DNA from: Epiperipatus broadwayi
Lineage: Eukaryota > Onychophora > Udeonychophora > Euonychophora > Peripatidae
Assembly: GCA_028023455.1 (NCBI GenBank)
Contig: JAQFVV010000322.1
Location: 901,001-965,000 of the forward strand
DNA: 64,000 nucleotides
Direction of reading: 5' to 3'
The translations under genes and the position numbers were made by a program. The notes under the pieces are model-generated. The model did not search any database. It saw only the letters and a list, made by a program, of their open reading frames with translations, and was not told where the DNA came from. This document shows, piece after piece, positions 13,001-21,828 of this stretch. Within the stretch, counting starts at the first letter, position 1. Each line of letters starts with the position of its first letter.

Positions 13001-16000
13001 GTTTCTATTAGCATTTTTAAAGTTCTCCATCGGGCCTTTACTTCACTTTAGGGTAGCAGAATATTATGGCAGCGGAAGACGACCCACAAGGGTCGGGAAA
13101 AGCTTTTACTAGATCATTTTTTTATGTTTCAAAACAGCAAAGTGTCTAGGAGCAATCACTTTTCTCAATAGTAGCTCATCTAATCTGTCCTCAAAATTCA
13201 GCCATTTTATACTTTTTCTTTATCGGTTGTTTTTGAAGATGCAACAGTAAGATAACGTCCAAAAATAAATTCAAATCTATTTCCAGATTAGAAATAGATT
13301 TGACAACATGTTTATAACAAAAGTATCTTTAATCTTAATCCCCTTTTAAGTAAAACTTTAATTAAAAATACCTACCCCAGATTAAAACAATAGTGCTTCC
13401 ATCCCCTTTAATTATTTTTAGGCAATTACTGCAGCATCTTCCATATTGGATTTTACAAAATATACTGTTTAAAAGAAAAAAAAACACAAGCAATTTAAAA
13501 AGAAAAAGTTTAAAAAAAAAGACGTATAATAAAATATTTAAAACATCAATATTTTGTTAGTAATTTTGCTCCTATATATATATTTGAGCCGCACCTATGT
13601 ATTTTAATAAAAAGAATTAATAATCATAAAATTAATAATCATAAAAATGTTAATTTAAAAGTTAAAATTTTATAATTTAGGTGCACATCTCAAATGTATA
13701 CATAAAATATACATACACAACAAAAGGAGCGGGATGGGAAATAGGATTTGAATAAAAGTTAGTAGATGGAAACATGAAGCTCAATCTTAAGCTAAGATTG
13801 ACTGCTTCAATACATTGTAATGTATCTCAACTTTACCTTACTGCCACTAATAGTTTTTCATATGGAGGACCTATATTTTTTTTCCTTTATTATCTTCTCT
13901 TTTGTCTTGCTTTTTTCTATTTGTTATACATATATATTTAAATGTTTTATTAAGCAGCAAAAAAAATGAATGATCTTGGCAGGAATTGATTTATATCAAA
14001 TTAATATTACTTGAAACTGTAAGAAAATAAACATAAACTGCTATTATATTTTATATTGAAAAGTTTATGAATAGATAAAATACCATTTGCACTATCAGCA
14101 GTCACTGGCACTTAACATTAATAATTTGTTTCTTTCTGGAACTTAATAGGAGTTAAAATTTTCTCAAGAATAATCATTTAACTACTTCTAGACATATTCA
14201 TTGCATAATTAAGAGATAGATAGAAATTATTATAATTAATTAAACAGTAAAATTTATTTTGAAGTAAATCCTGTTTATGAAGATTTGAGAAAAATTAAAA
14301 TGTGTTTGCAATTTCACATTAATTTATATAATATATAGGGTATATGAGCACAGACTTTTACATGACCCACCACTCTCCACACTATCTCATCCACTGATAC
14401 ACTTGAACACACACACACACATATATATAGTTTTGTTTTTCTGCAGTTATTTGTATAAAGGCTATATTTATATTTTAATACTGTTTAAGTTTGGAATTAT
14501 AATATCAATGTTTTATTGAAATTGCATTGCTATTTGAGCAAAAATCTTTACTTTTTTTGCATGAAAAATAAAATGATTAAAGTAAAAAAAAATTATTTTT
14601 TTTATTTTAATTTTATTTAAAAAAATGCAAACTATAAATGATAATGAAATAAAAATATATGATTCATAAATAATTTTCAAAAATTAAAAAAATATTTAGT
14701 ATGTTTCTTTATTTGAGTGTCAGATTTGTTCGAGGAGCTATTCCAGATAGTGTAAACATTCCTTTTAAAACAGCATTTAGTGGTGAAAACTTGGCATCTT
14801 CAGTTGAAACAAAACTAGTTCATGCACACAAAGGTCGATTAATAGTTGTTGTTGGGCCAGGTACAAGTGCTGCCACGGTAAATATTTGGTCATTTTCTGT
14901 TATTTTATTTTATTGAAATTACAAATAATAATAATGTTTGTAGTTAAAGAATTAAAAAGAAAATATTTAAATATTTTTTATCATCAATGAATTCTTTAAG
15001 GTACTAATAAAATATTAATGCTTATATAGATAGATATGCAGACACATTTACCTACATATATAATCCACCAGAAAGTAATATTATCAATATAAAAATTATT
15101 TATTATAAAATTAAAAAAAAAAAATTAATTAATATATATATTTAAAGAGAAAAAATTATTAAAAACTAAACTTTGATTTTATGTAATGTAATTAAAATTG
15201 TCATGTTTTGTATAAATATGTACATTGAAATTCAAGTATAAGTTTTGTACTTCAGAAAAAGTAAGGAAAATATATTAGAGAAATATATTTTAAATTACTA
15301 ACTGATAAGGGTTTAATTAATGAACTTATTTTAACAACCAATCAAATTAACATCTTTTTCTTTATTGACAATGGCATTTACAGAGATATTTTTTTTTGGT
15401 CATTACATATCCATGAGAATATTATAAACATTTTAAAATAAATATTTTGTGAAATCTGTTTTATTGTTTGAATAATTGTTATGGAGGTGATTAGTTCTAG
15501 TGAAGGCATGCCTTAGAAGCCTCCTCAATCAAGTAAGCCTAAAATGCAGGATTTATGAAATATTTCTAAGTAAAAATAAAATAAAATTAATACAGTAAAA
15601 GATTCTGTTGATTGATATTATATACCTATCGAAATATGTATAATTTAAATTACATTTAGAGTTACAGAAGTGTAATAAAATGTGCATTCATAAAGAGAGA
15701 TTCACAAAATTTGTAAAAAAATTTGTAAAATTTAGCATATGCTAAGTTTTAAAATAAAACCTTTATATATTATAACCTAGATTAATAATTTCTTTAAAAT
15801 TAAAATCTATTAAAAAAAACAACAACCTCAAAGCAAGAACTAATTAAAGATAATGATAAAGCTTAATTAAGGTTAAATTCAGTCAAAATTGTAATTAAAG
15901 AATTAATAATAATAATAAAAAAACAACTTTAATGGTAAATCACTAAAAAATGAAAAACAAGATTTAAAGATAAGAGCAAAAATAAGCAAAGGAATTTGGG

Positions 16001-19000
16001 GAGAGTTTCCCTTGCTTGAGCAAAAGCTTTGAAAGAGAAAGAAGAAGGGGAAAAAATATACATTTATGTAGAGCCACAGTACATATCCTCAATATTAAAT
16101 AATTAAAAAAAAAGATTTCAATTCTAATTGCAAAAGCATTCTACATTGACCAAGAAGACTACTATTATAGTTTTTGGAGAACAAAACCCATATCAGGTCA
16201 AAATTATTTGAAGTGTGAACAATAAATATGATTGGCTAAACCCAATCAAATTGTTCCAGTCTGTGTCTGAGTGATGTGATCTTTCCAATTTTGAAGAAAT
16301 GCCTAGGAGAAATCTGGAGATAGAGATGTTAAAACATAGCTTTTGCCCAAGAGAAAACTTTTTAATAGCCTGCATTTATATTGCCTCAACAGTCTAATCA
16401 GAAACAAGAAAAAAAAATCCAACAAAAATCACTCACAGACTTGGTAAAATCACTAAACCATCTAAGGAAACTGTTGTAAGAATTTAAAGTTATACGTATG
16501 AGACCTTCTTAAAATATAAATATAATATTTTAATAACTATAAATTTTCTTTTAGAATCTATATATTTAAATTTTTCCCGCTTATTATTAATGTACCATAA
16601 GAAATATATATGTTAATTAAATGCATCTGTAAATTTATAATTAATCTTGATAGTTTTTTTATATGATGTTTATTAATTTTTTTTTAATCATGAAATAATA
16701 ATGCCATAATCAAGATTATCTAGATTAAGTAACATGGCTATTTAATTTATTTAATTGTCTGTGCATCATTTTCTCAGTAATCTCACATTCCATGTGTAAA
16801 TATCAATTTTCCACTGATCATGAGTGCTCAAAGTAAAGCAGAATTGTTATCATGAGAACTGTGATGATGATGTGAGAGGGGTCTTTCTTAAAAAAATATT
16901 AACTCTATACATTATTTAAATTAATACACTATACAGGCTTACACACACCTGTACACATATAATGTAATATATAAGGGATTCAAACTCAGACTTTCACATG
17001 ACCCTCAACTCTCCATGCTTTCTCATATTGCTGACCCACCTGATCATACACATGTTGAAAAGATAAATAATCACCAATATACGTATTTCATGCTAAACCA
17101 GCATTCATCAGTTGGTCCAGATTACTATCTCAACACATATATACAATCAGTGCTCAGATTTATATTAAGATAGCAAATCTTTATACTTTAATGGACAGGC
17201 TTCAAACTACTCCAACTCACAACTCTTCAGCCATCCATTTCATTGAAAATCTGATGATGGAACATTCAAAGCCTTTATGAATAAGTATTGAGAACCTCTA
17301 AGATAATATTGGTTAATAGTAATCAGGAAATATAACCAGAATACATTAGACAAGTATTTACATCAGGAATAGAAGGATTGATCATGCTGTTAATTGAAAT
17401 TCAGATGTCGGGTAATCTTTGTGCAAACATTTGAGATACATATTATTTTAGAATAATTCATGTGGATATATATATATATGGACATATTAAGATCCTATAT
17501 ATGAAGGATCAGAGTGACCTAAAGTCAACATGGGTATGACAATAATATTGGCGTCAACAAGGACTTTGATTGTTCCATCCTTGATTTTTAATGATATGGA
17601 TGGATGAAGAGTTTGATCATGGACAAGATCGAAAGTTGTCCATTAAAGTTTGAAAATTTGCTATCTTAATACAAACTAAGCACTGATTGTATATATTGTG
17701 TGGGAGGTAGTGATCTGGACCAACTAATGAGTGCTGATTTAGCAAGAAATACATATATTGGAGCTCATTTATCTTTTTCACATGTATGTGGTCATGTGCA
17801 TTAGTTATATAAGATGGAGTGGATAGTTGTGGAGAGCTTGAAAGTCTGAGTTCAAGTTCCTTCTAATTATATTAAGTTTAGTATAGACAATGTACATGTA
17901 TTTGAATATTATATGTATATGAGTCGTCAGTATAAATATCATCATGATCATCAGCAGGCTTCCCGTACGATATATAATAGCTGAAAATTTTTAATTTATT
18001 AATTTGTTAATTAAATCTGAAAGGTGATTTGTTTTATTGTGAATACTGAACTGCTTGAAGAGTCAGTTAAAGTACGTAAAAAATCAATATTCACAAAAAT
18101 TTGATTTCAAGAATTTTAAAAACACCTCATTAAATAGATAGTTTTGAATTCAGTTTTTATAAATAATAATTTCAGAATATGGTTTTACTTATCCATTTGC
18201 CAAAAACACACTTAAATATCTCTAAATTTTTATATAAAATTATTATTTAATATGCTTTTATAGGTAAGATCTTATTCAACTTATCTTTGAATTGTATTTT
18301 GAAATTAATTTTTGAAATAGGAAGAATCAATTTTACATTATATTTTTAAAATACAATTTCATTTTTTTTTGTTTTTCTCTCATGTTATTTTTATTTTTTC
18401 ATAACATGAAATTTTAAAGCACATAATATTAATAATTTTATTATGCATAATGCACTTTGTACACTATGGAAAAATTAAAATAATGCACTGTCATATATAA
18501 TCTAAAGAAAGCTTTTAATTAATAGAAATGTTAGAAAGAAGAAACATTACTGAAAAAAATGTTGAAAATAACAAAGTTTGAAATTGAATTTTAAGAATAT
18601 AATTTTATAATTCTTCTTATGAATATGAAAAGGGTTAAAGGAAATTAATAATGAATTTTTAGATCCTAAACACTAACTATTGTCATATTAAAAAAGAAGA
18701 AGAAAAACTTTTTACTGTCATAATGCTTATGAATAACATCTGTTTACCATTACTATAATATCAAATTAAATTTTGAGGCATTTTCTCTATTTACATGGAA
18801 GTCTAACTCTAACTACTGAATAAATTATTTTTTTAAATAACTTTATTTTTTATTACAATATTTTTATATGATGATTTTTTTTTTTTACAGTTTGCAACAA
18901 AGTTGGTGAGGCTTGGATATCCACGAGTTTGTGTCTTGCATCGTGGAATTGATGTGCTCAAATTGACAGGAATTCTTGTAATTCCTCCTGCAGAACTTTA

Positions 19001-19001
19001 A
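867..19001 (+). CDS. TBCK: TBCK, C-terminal part (four exons: 867-1030, 7388-7563, 14724-14877, 18891-19001)
   Basis: TBCK (TBC domain-containing kinase-like protein) has a pseudokinase domain, a Rab-GAP TBC domain and a C-terminal rhodanese-like domain, and is linked to mTOR signalling and endolysosomal traffic. Only the C-terminal ~200 residues lie here; the kinase and TBC exons would be upstream of the window. Recognition rests on family-typical strings: IEKCVRDSI and [12 protein letters not shown] in the first exon, [14 protein letters not shown] and [12 protein letters not shown] in the second, [14 protein letters not shown] in the third, and [12 protein letters not shown] ending in ILVIPPAEL-stop in the fourth. 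Every junction has AG/GT and phases agree: the first exon enters in phase 2, the second exon leaves 'GA' that joins 'A' of the third to make Glu, and the other joins are phase 0. The rhodanese active-site cysteine loop is absent, as known for the family (VVVGPGTSA occupies that place), so the domain is probably non-catalytic. Introns are large and repeat-filled. Confidence 0.93.
4440..5640 (+). mobile_element. possible solo LTR or promoter/poly(A)-bearing repeat
   Basis: A segment less AT-rich than its surroundings with TATAAAA at 4696-4702 and AATAAA at 5330-5335 followed by GT/TCT-rich sequence. That order resembles a U3-R-U5 arrangement. Ends and target duplications could not be fixed, and no coding sequence is present. 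Confidence 0.25.
6640..6693. repeat. AAT/GAT trinucleotide microsatellite
   Basis: Runs of AAT then GAT units with a GGTGGT interruption. It creates a spurious poly-Ile frame on the minus strand. Confidence 0.9.
6776..6886 (+). mobile_element. tRNA-derived SINE, copy 1, with 15-bp target duplications
   Basis: The head contains an A-box-like GGTCGAGAGGTC and a B box GGGTTCGAGTCC, followed by the family-specific end GCTATGACAC and a poly(A) run. It is flanked by a perfect 15-bp direct repeat, AAGAGTGTAAAATTT, at 6761-6775 and 6887-6901, the expected trace of target-primed reverse transcription. The long region between anticodon-like and T arms suggests a class II (Leu/Ser-type) tRNA ancestor. 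Two further copies are at about 35612-35712 (-) and 50038-50147 (+). Confidence 0.88.
7388..7563 (+). CDS. TBCK: TBCK exon (start of rhodanese-like domain)
   Basis: A polypyrimidine tract with TTTTTTAG ends at 7387; the donor is GTATCC at 7564. It encodes [20 protein letters not shown], a Lys/Pro-rich loop, and the first beta strand of the rhodanese fold ([13 protein letters not shown]). It ends with two nucleotides of a split Glu codon. The ATG at 7391 is internal to the exon. An 827-bp MITE lies 177 bp downstream in the intron. Confidence 0.92.
8082..8150. repeat. degenerate CCCTAA (telomere-like) array inside the MITE
   Basis: About ten imperfect units of ACCCTAA/ACTAACCCTAA, all inside the MITE boundaries. 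It is therefore part of the transposon rather than a chromosome end. Confidence 0.85.
8208..8305. repeat. two-copy tandem repeat in MITE (~55 bp unit)
   Basis: Two successive units share AAATATCTGATAGAAAATTG and GCCGTAACACAA with only A-run length changes. Confidence 0.85.
10740..10880 (-). mobile_element. tRNA-like SINE fragment, different family
   Basis: On the minus strand the sequence has a perfect B box, GGGTTCGAATCC, preceded by GGTGTTAGATTTGGGG and followed by an unrelated body ending TGCCAGCTCATGTTAGATGG. No poly(A) tail or target duplication was found, so the ends are approximate. Confidence 0.5.
11720..11908. repeat. three-copy minisatellite, ~61-bp unit
   Basis: Three diverged units share GATGGGCATAGCGTGT (third copy GATATGCATAGCGTGT), CTTAGGG, TCACC/TCACT and GGCCTTTTTATACGAAG. 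The 79-residue open frame across it is periodic and reflects the repeat, not a gene. Confidence 0.85.
14335..14430 (-). repeat. tail fragment of the type-1 hammerhead repeat
   Basis: Minus-strand reading matches the sequence downstream of the type-1 hammerheads (GTGTATCAGTGGATGAGATAG, then a GAGTGGTGGGTCATGT-like stretch and AAAGTCTG). The ribozyme itself is missing; an AC/AT microsatellite replaces it at 14407-14430. Confidence 0.65.
14724..14877 (+). CDS. TBCK: TBCK exon (core of rhodanese-like domain)
   Basis: The acceptor GTGTCAG ends at 14723 and the donor GTAAAT starts at 14878. The peptide starts [18 protein letters not shown], the signature 'xRGHIxGSINIPF' of rhodaneses, and continues to [15 protein letters not shown], where a catalytic rhodanese would carry a Cys-centred loop. 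No Cys is present there, which is consistent with an inactive rhodanese module. Confidence 0.93.
17073..17116 (-). ncRNA. hammerhead ribozyme, type I, intact core (copy 1A)
   Basis: Minus-strand order: helix I 5' strand ACCAA, CTGATGA, helix II ATGCT-GGTTT-AGCAT (5 bp, 5-nt loop), GAA, helix III ATACGTAT (self-complementary), A, then helix I 3' strand TTGGT. All invariant core nucleotides are present, and predicted cleavage follows the AUA triplet between plus positions 17078 and 17077. Helix III is so short that a monomer would form 2 bp with a 4-nt loop, while a dimer would form 8 bp. That design is known from newt satellite and Penelope-like element hammerheads. Confidence 0.9.
17719..17762 (+). 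ncRNA. hammerhead ribozyme relic (copy 1B)
   Basis: ACCAA, CTAATGA (core G5 changed to A), helix II GTGCT-GATTT-AGCAA, GAA, helix III ATACATAT, A, TTGGA. Helix I keeps 4 bp. The core change should abolish cleavage. It is the inverted partner of copy 1A. Confidence 0.8.
18891..19001 (+). CDS. TBCK: TBCK terminal exon
   Basis: A long T tract followed by ACAG ends at 18890. The exon encodes [19 protein letters not shown] and ends ILVIPPAEL with TAA at 18999-19001, matching the usual TBCK C terminus. The 3' UTR is AT-rich; AATAAA occurs at 19062-19067 and again at 19106-19111, either of which could direct polyadenylation. Confidence 0.93.
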   Translation, partial: FATKLVRLGYPRVCVLHRGIDVLKLTGILVIPPAEL

Positions 19002-21224
19002 TTGTATATTTTTTATGAACTTTGTAAAAGAAAAAGAATATATTTTTCTCTTTTAAAAAAAAATAAAAAAAAAAAATTCAAAATTTGTAACTAACTAACT
19101 AACTAAATAAAATCATAATGAAATAAATAAAAGACATAATGTAATTCATTTACATTGATGAAGACTAAAATATAAATTAATTATATTTTATTTATAATAT
19201 TGCTTTATTTATCTATGTATTTATTTTTATCTCTAAGAATTTTATTGGTAAATCTTTATGCCACAGAGTTTGAATCAACTCTGGGTAAAAGTTATACATA
19301 TATTTTTTAGTTCCAAACAAATTTGGGATTTTTTTTTCAGATATCTATCCATAGTTATCATTCTAATATTGGTTGATAAAATGGATATTTTAACTATTTT
19401 CACTTAAAAGAGTCAACAAGAATTGAAAAATGCCATAACCATTGCTACCCTGCATTTAGCAGGTCTAGTAAGCATTGCCATTTTTTTTTTTTTTACAGTT
19501 TTTTTAGAGGAGAGAGAAATGCTGATGGAAAGTATTAATTCTACAATGGACTTTTTAAAGATTGTTTTATTATTTATTTATTATTTATTTGTTTTACATC
19601 AAGTAAATTCATTCATTTTGAGTTTGACAATGACACACTATGAAAATAAAATAAAGGACTAGAATATTCTGCTTGGATGAAGTTTTATGCAATTTCAAGA
19701 AAAAAAAAATATTGATGGACATTCCTAGATTGAGAATTTTTAGTTTGTATTAAGATTGAAGAAAATATTTTAATAGTACTATTCAAATTTTAAATCTACC
19801 TTAACTAGGATTCTGATAAATATATATGCATAATATACAATTAATGCTAGTAAAACAAATTGAAACAATTAATTATTTAAGTCTTCTTTCATGTTAATCA
19901 TATGAAAATATTTTATAATGAATACCTTTCAGTTAAGTATTTATTTTTAATAATTCCAAAAATAAAAAATTTAAAAAGAATTAATAGAGGAATTAGATTT
20001 AAATAATAGTAAGAAAAATAATTAATTCAAATTAACATTTAAGATACAACATAGAAATCAATAACTTCCAAATAACTAAGTGGATGTTTTTTTTAATATT
20101 TGATAGAATTATTATTTTTAATAAGTTTGTTACCATGATTATTAAATAATCATTTTCATGAAATTTTCTTAATCATTTTTTCAAAAATTTTTTTAATTAT
20201 TAATGAAAAAAACATTTATTGTTCAAGAGTTTAAAAAACTTTCATCACAGAAATAACAACTGGAGCCATGATTTATGGATGTTGAACTCTAGAGTCACTT
20301 CTTTACCATTACATTAAACCATACAAGACCCTATTAGTTAAAAAAAAATGGTATTAATAAAACCAAATAAAAGTTGTTAAGATTCAGAAAAAGTCATTGA
20401 TTCCCAATAAAATCCTTTCAAGTTAGATAGAGTCTGCTTATGGCACATCAAAAAAATTTCAATTGGAAGAAGTTAATGTATTATGAATAATTAAGATAAA
20501 ATCTCTTATTTATTAAAAGAAAAAGAAATGAGATTTCATAATTTTTATTATAAATGATTTATAATATTCTGAGATCTTATTTAATTATTTCTTAAATATA
20601 AATCTTTTTAAATTCATAACTTAATTCAGCATTTTTCATAAAAGAAATTTCTGATGATCTTAAAAATTGAAGCAAATTTCTTGATTATTGCTGACTTGAA
20701 ATGCTTAGATTAAAGCTTAATAATTATTCAGTTCTTTAATACATTAATCAACTATAAGGAAAGTAAATCTAGCTATAAAGACCATGACTTTATATCACAA
20801 TTAATAGATCAGTATCTATCACATTATTTTCCACCAAAATCGTCTTTAATAGTCAATTATTATGACCATCTTAACTCCAGAAAAAAATCAAAAATACAGT
20901 GTTGAATGTACTTTGTAATGATCAAGCTATGAATTATGAATACAACCACATATAAGCTGGTCTTAAAGTCAGTTTGTCATAACAATAATCCCTCTCTTCC
21001 CATAGTAAAGTAATAATAATTCTCATCTACATTCAGCTGGTTGGAAATTGTTAAATCAAGCTTACAAGCCTCAGATTATTAACAATTAAGTTTGCTTAAT
21101 AACAATGATGGCATAAAGTCTAACAATCACAACAGAAATTCAGCTGCAATTAAGAAACTATAAATTCTTCTATTTGTTTGAGTCATGACAAGCTGCTGCA
21201 GATAGAATTTTGGTGATTAGATAT
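19002..21224. other. intergenic, AT-rich
   Basis: After the TBCK 3' end I see no gene. A block at about 19330-19530 has weak similarity to 8930-9170, suggesting an old dispersed repeat. The open frame at 19423-19662 is low-complexity and not credible. Confidence 0.6.
19062..19111 (+). terminator. TBCK candidate polyadenylation signals
   Basis: Two AATAAA hexamers lie 60-110 bp after the TBCK stop codon, with A-rich and AACT-repeat sequence between them. The assignment is by position only. Confidence 0.45.
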
Positions 21225-21242
21225 TTCTATTAAGAATCAAAT

Positions 21243-21559
21243 TAAAAAAAAAAAATCAAATCAGATGTCACATGACCTAATTTAATAAGCTTGTATTATG
21301 AATGTTATATATAGAGCTCACAAATAAGCTCTTAAACTTTTTTTTCTATTTAAGTTAGATAGCTGGATTGGAAGACATGGATGTCTGAAAATTTCAGATT
21401 TTTTACTTAATAGTTATACATTAGATAAAGTGCCAGGCTTGTCCTGGTATTTTTAATCTAATGCTTGAATATCCTAGCACCTCACTGACGACGCTAGTAG
21501 CAGAAATCGGTCTGGGGTTGGGGATATTCTGCAAAGCTTGTTAAGAGCTTATTTGCGAG
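21243..21559 (+). mobile_element. 317-bp hammerhead-bearing retro-insertion with 18-bp target duplication
   Basis: A perfect 18-bp direct repeat, TTCTATTAAGAATCAAAT, flanks the segment (21225-21242 and 21560-21577). The insert begins with an A run and carries two inverted copies of a ~20-bp sequence (18/20 matching: 21316-21335 and 21541-21560). Its hammerhead (21479-21518) is close to the right end. Variable-length long target duplications and a type I hammerhead fit a short non-autonomous unit mobilised by a Penelope-like or other target-primed element; that assignment is inference. Confidence 0.75.
21479..21518 (+). ncRNA. hammerhead ribozyme, type I, core intact (type 3)
   Basis: Helix I 5' strand ACCTCA, CTGACGA (fits CUGANGA), helix II C-GCT-AGT-AGC-A (3 bp plus a C/A mismatch next to the core), GAA, helix III ATCGGT, C, helix I 3' strand TGGGGT (6 bp with one G-U). 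The predicted cleavage triplet is GUC at 21110-21112 of the 21k region (21510-21512). All catalytic core positions are present. The mismatch at the base of helix II and the G-U in helix III could lower activity. Confidence 0.78.
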
Positions 21560-21828
21560 TTCTATTAAGAATCAAATAGTGATGTGATGATTAGAGAAAC
21601 AGATGTAAACTCCAATCCCTTTGCAATGACTTTCCATTGGTTAAAAGACATTAACAAACTTTAACCAATTATTGGCGGTTGGGGAGTCATTTCCTAAAGA
21701 CGTGCTAACAGAACTAGTTGATCTATTATTATTAGTGACAGTTTGCTATTCTGTGAGGTAGTTATCAATAGCTGGTATTCTATAGCATACTGTAACGGTC
21801 AGAATCGTCTATCTCACTAATAATAGAA

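Larger units (their letters stand above)
7564..14723 (+). other. TBCK intron, 7.2 kb
   Basis: Contains the hAT-like MITE (7733-8575), a tRNA-like SINE fragment (about 10740-10880), a three-copy minisatellite (11720-11908), a tail fragment of the hammerhead repeat (14335-14430) and microsatellites. A GC-richer patch at 12900-13100 looks transposon-derived but was not identified. Confidence 0.65.
16965..17880. repeat. inverted pair of ~320-bp hammerhead-ribozyme repeats
   Basis: The left arm (about 16965-17283) read on the minus strand matches the right arm (about 17552-17880) read on the plus strand. Shared blocks include GTCCATTAAAGT, TTTGCTATCTTAATA, AGCACTGATTGTATATAT, ATCTGGACCAACT, the hammerhead core and GAAAGTCTGAGTT. 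The spacer is ~270 bp. The right copy has more core damage. The tail AGTTCAAACCCC-like sequence resembles a Pol III B box, so the unit may be SINE-like. Confidence 0.8.
14878..18890 (+). other. TBCK intron, 4.0 kb
   Basis: Its centre is an inverted pair of ~320-bp hammerhead-ribozyme repeats (16965-17880). The rest is AT-rich with no exon seen. Confidence 0.7.

Noticed and set aside
17250-17275. CTGATGA near 17251 as a ribozyme core
   Set aside because: No GAAA at the right distance and no pairing helices.
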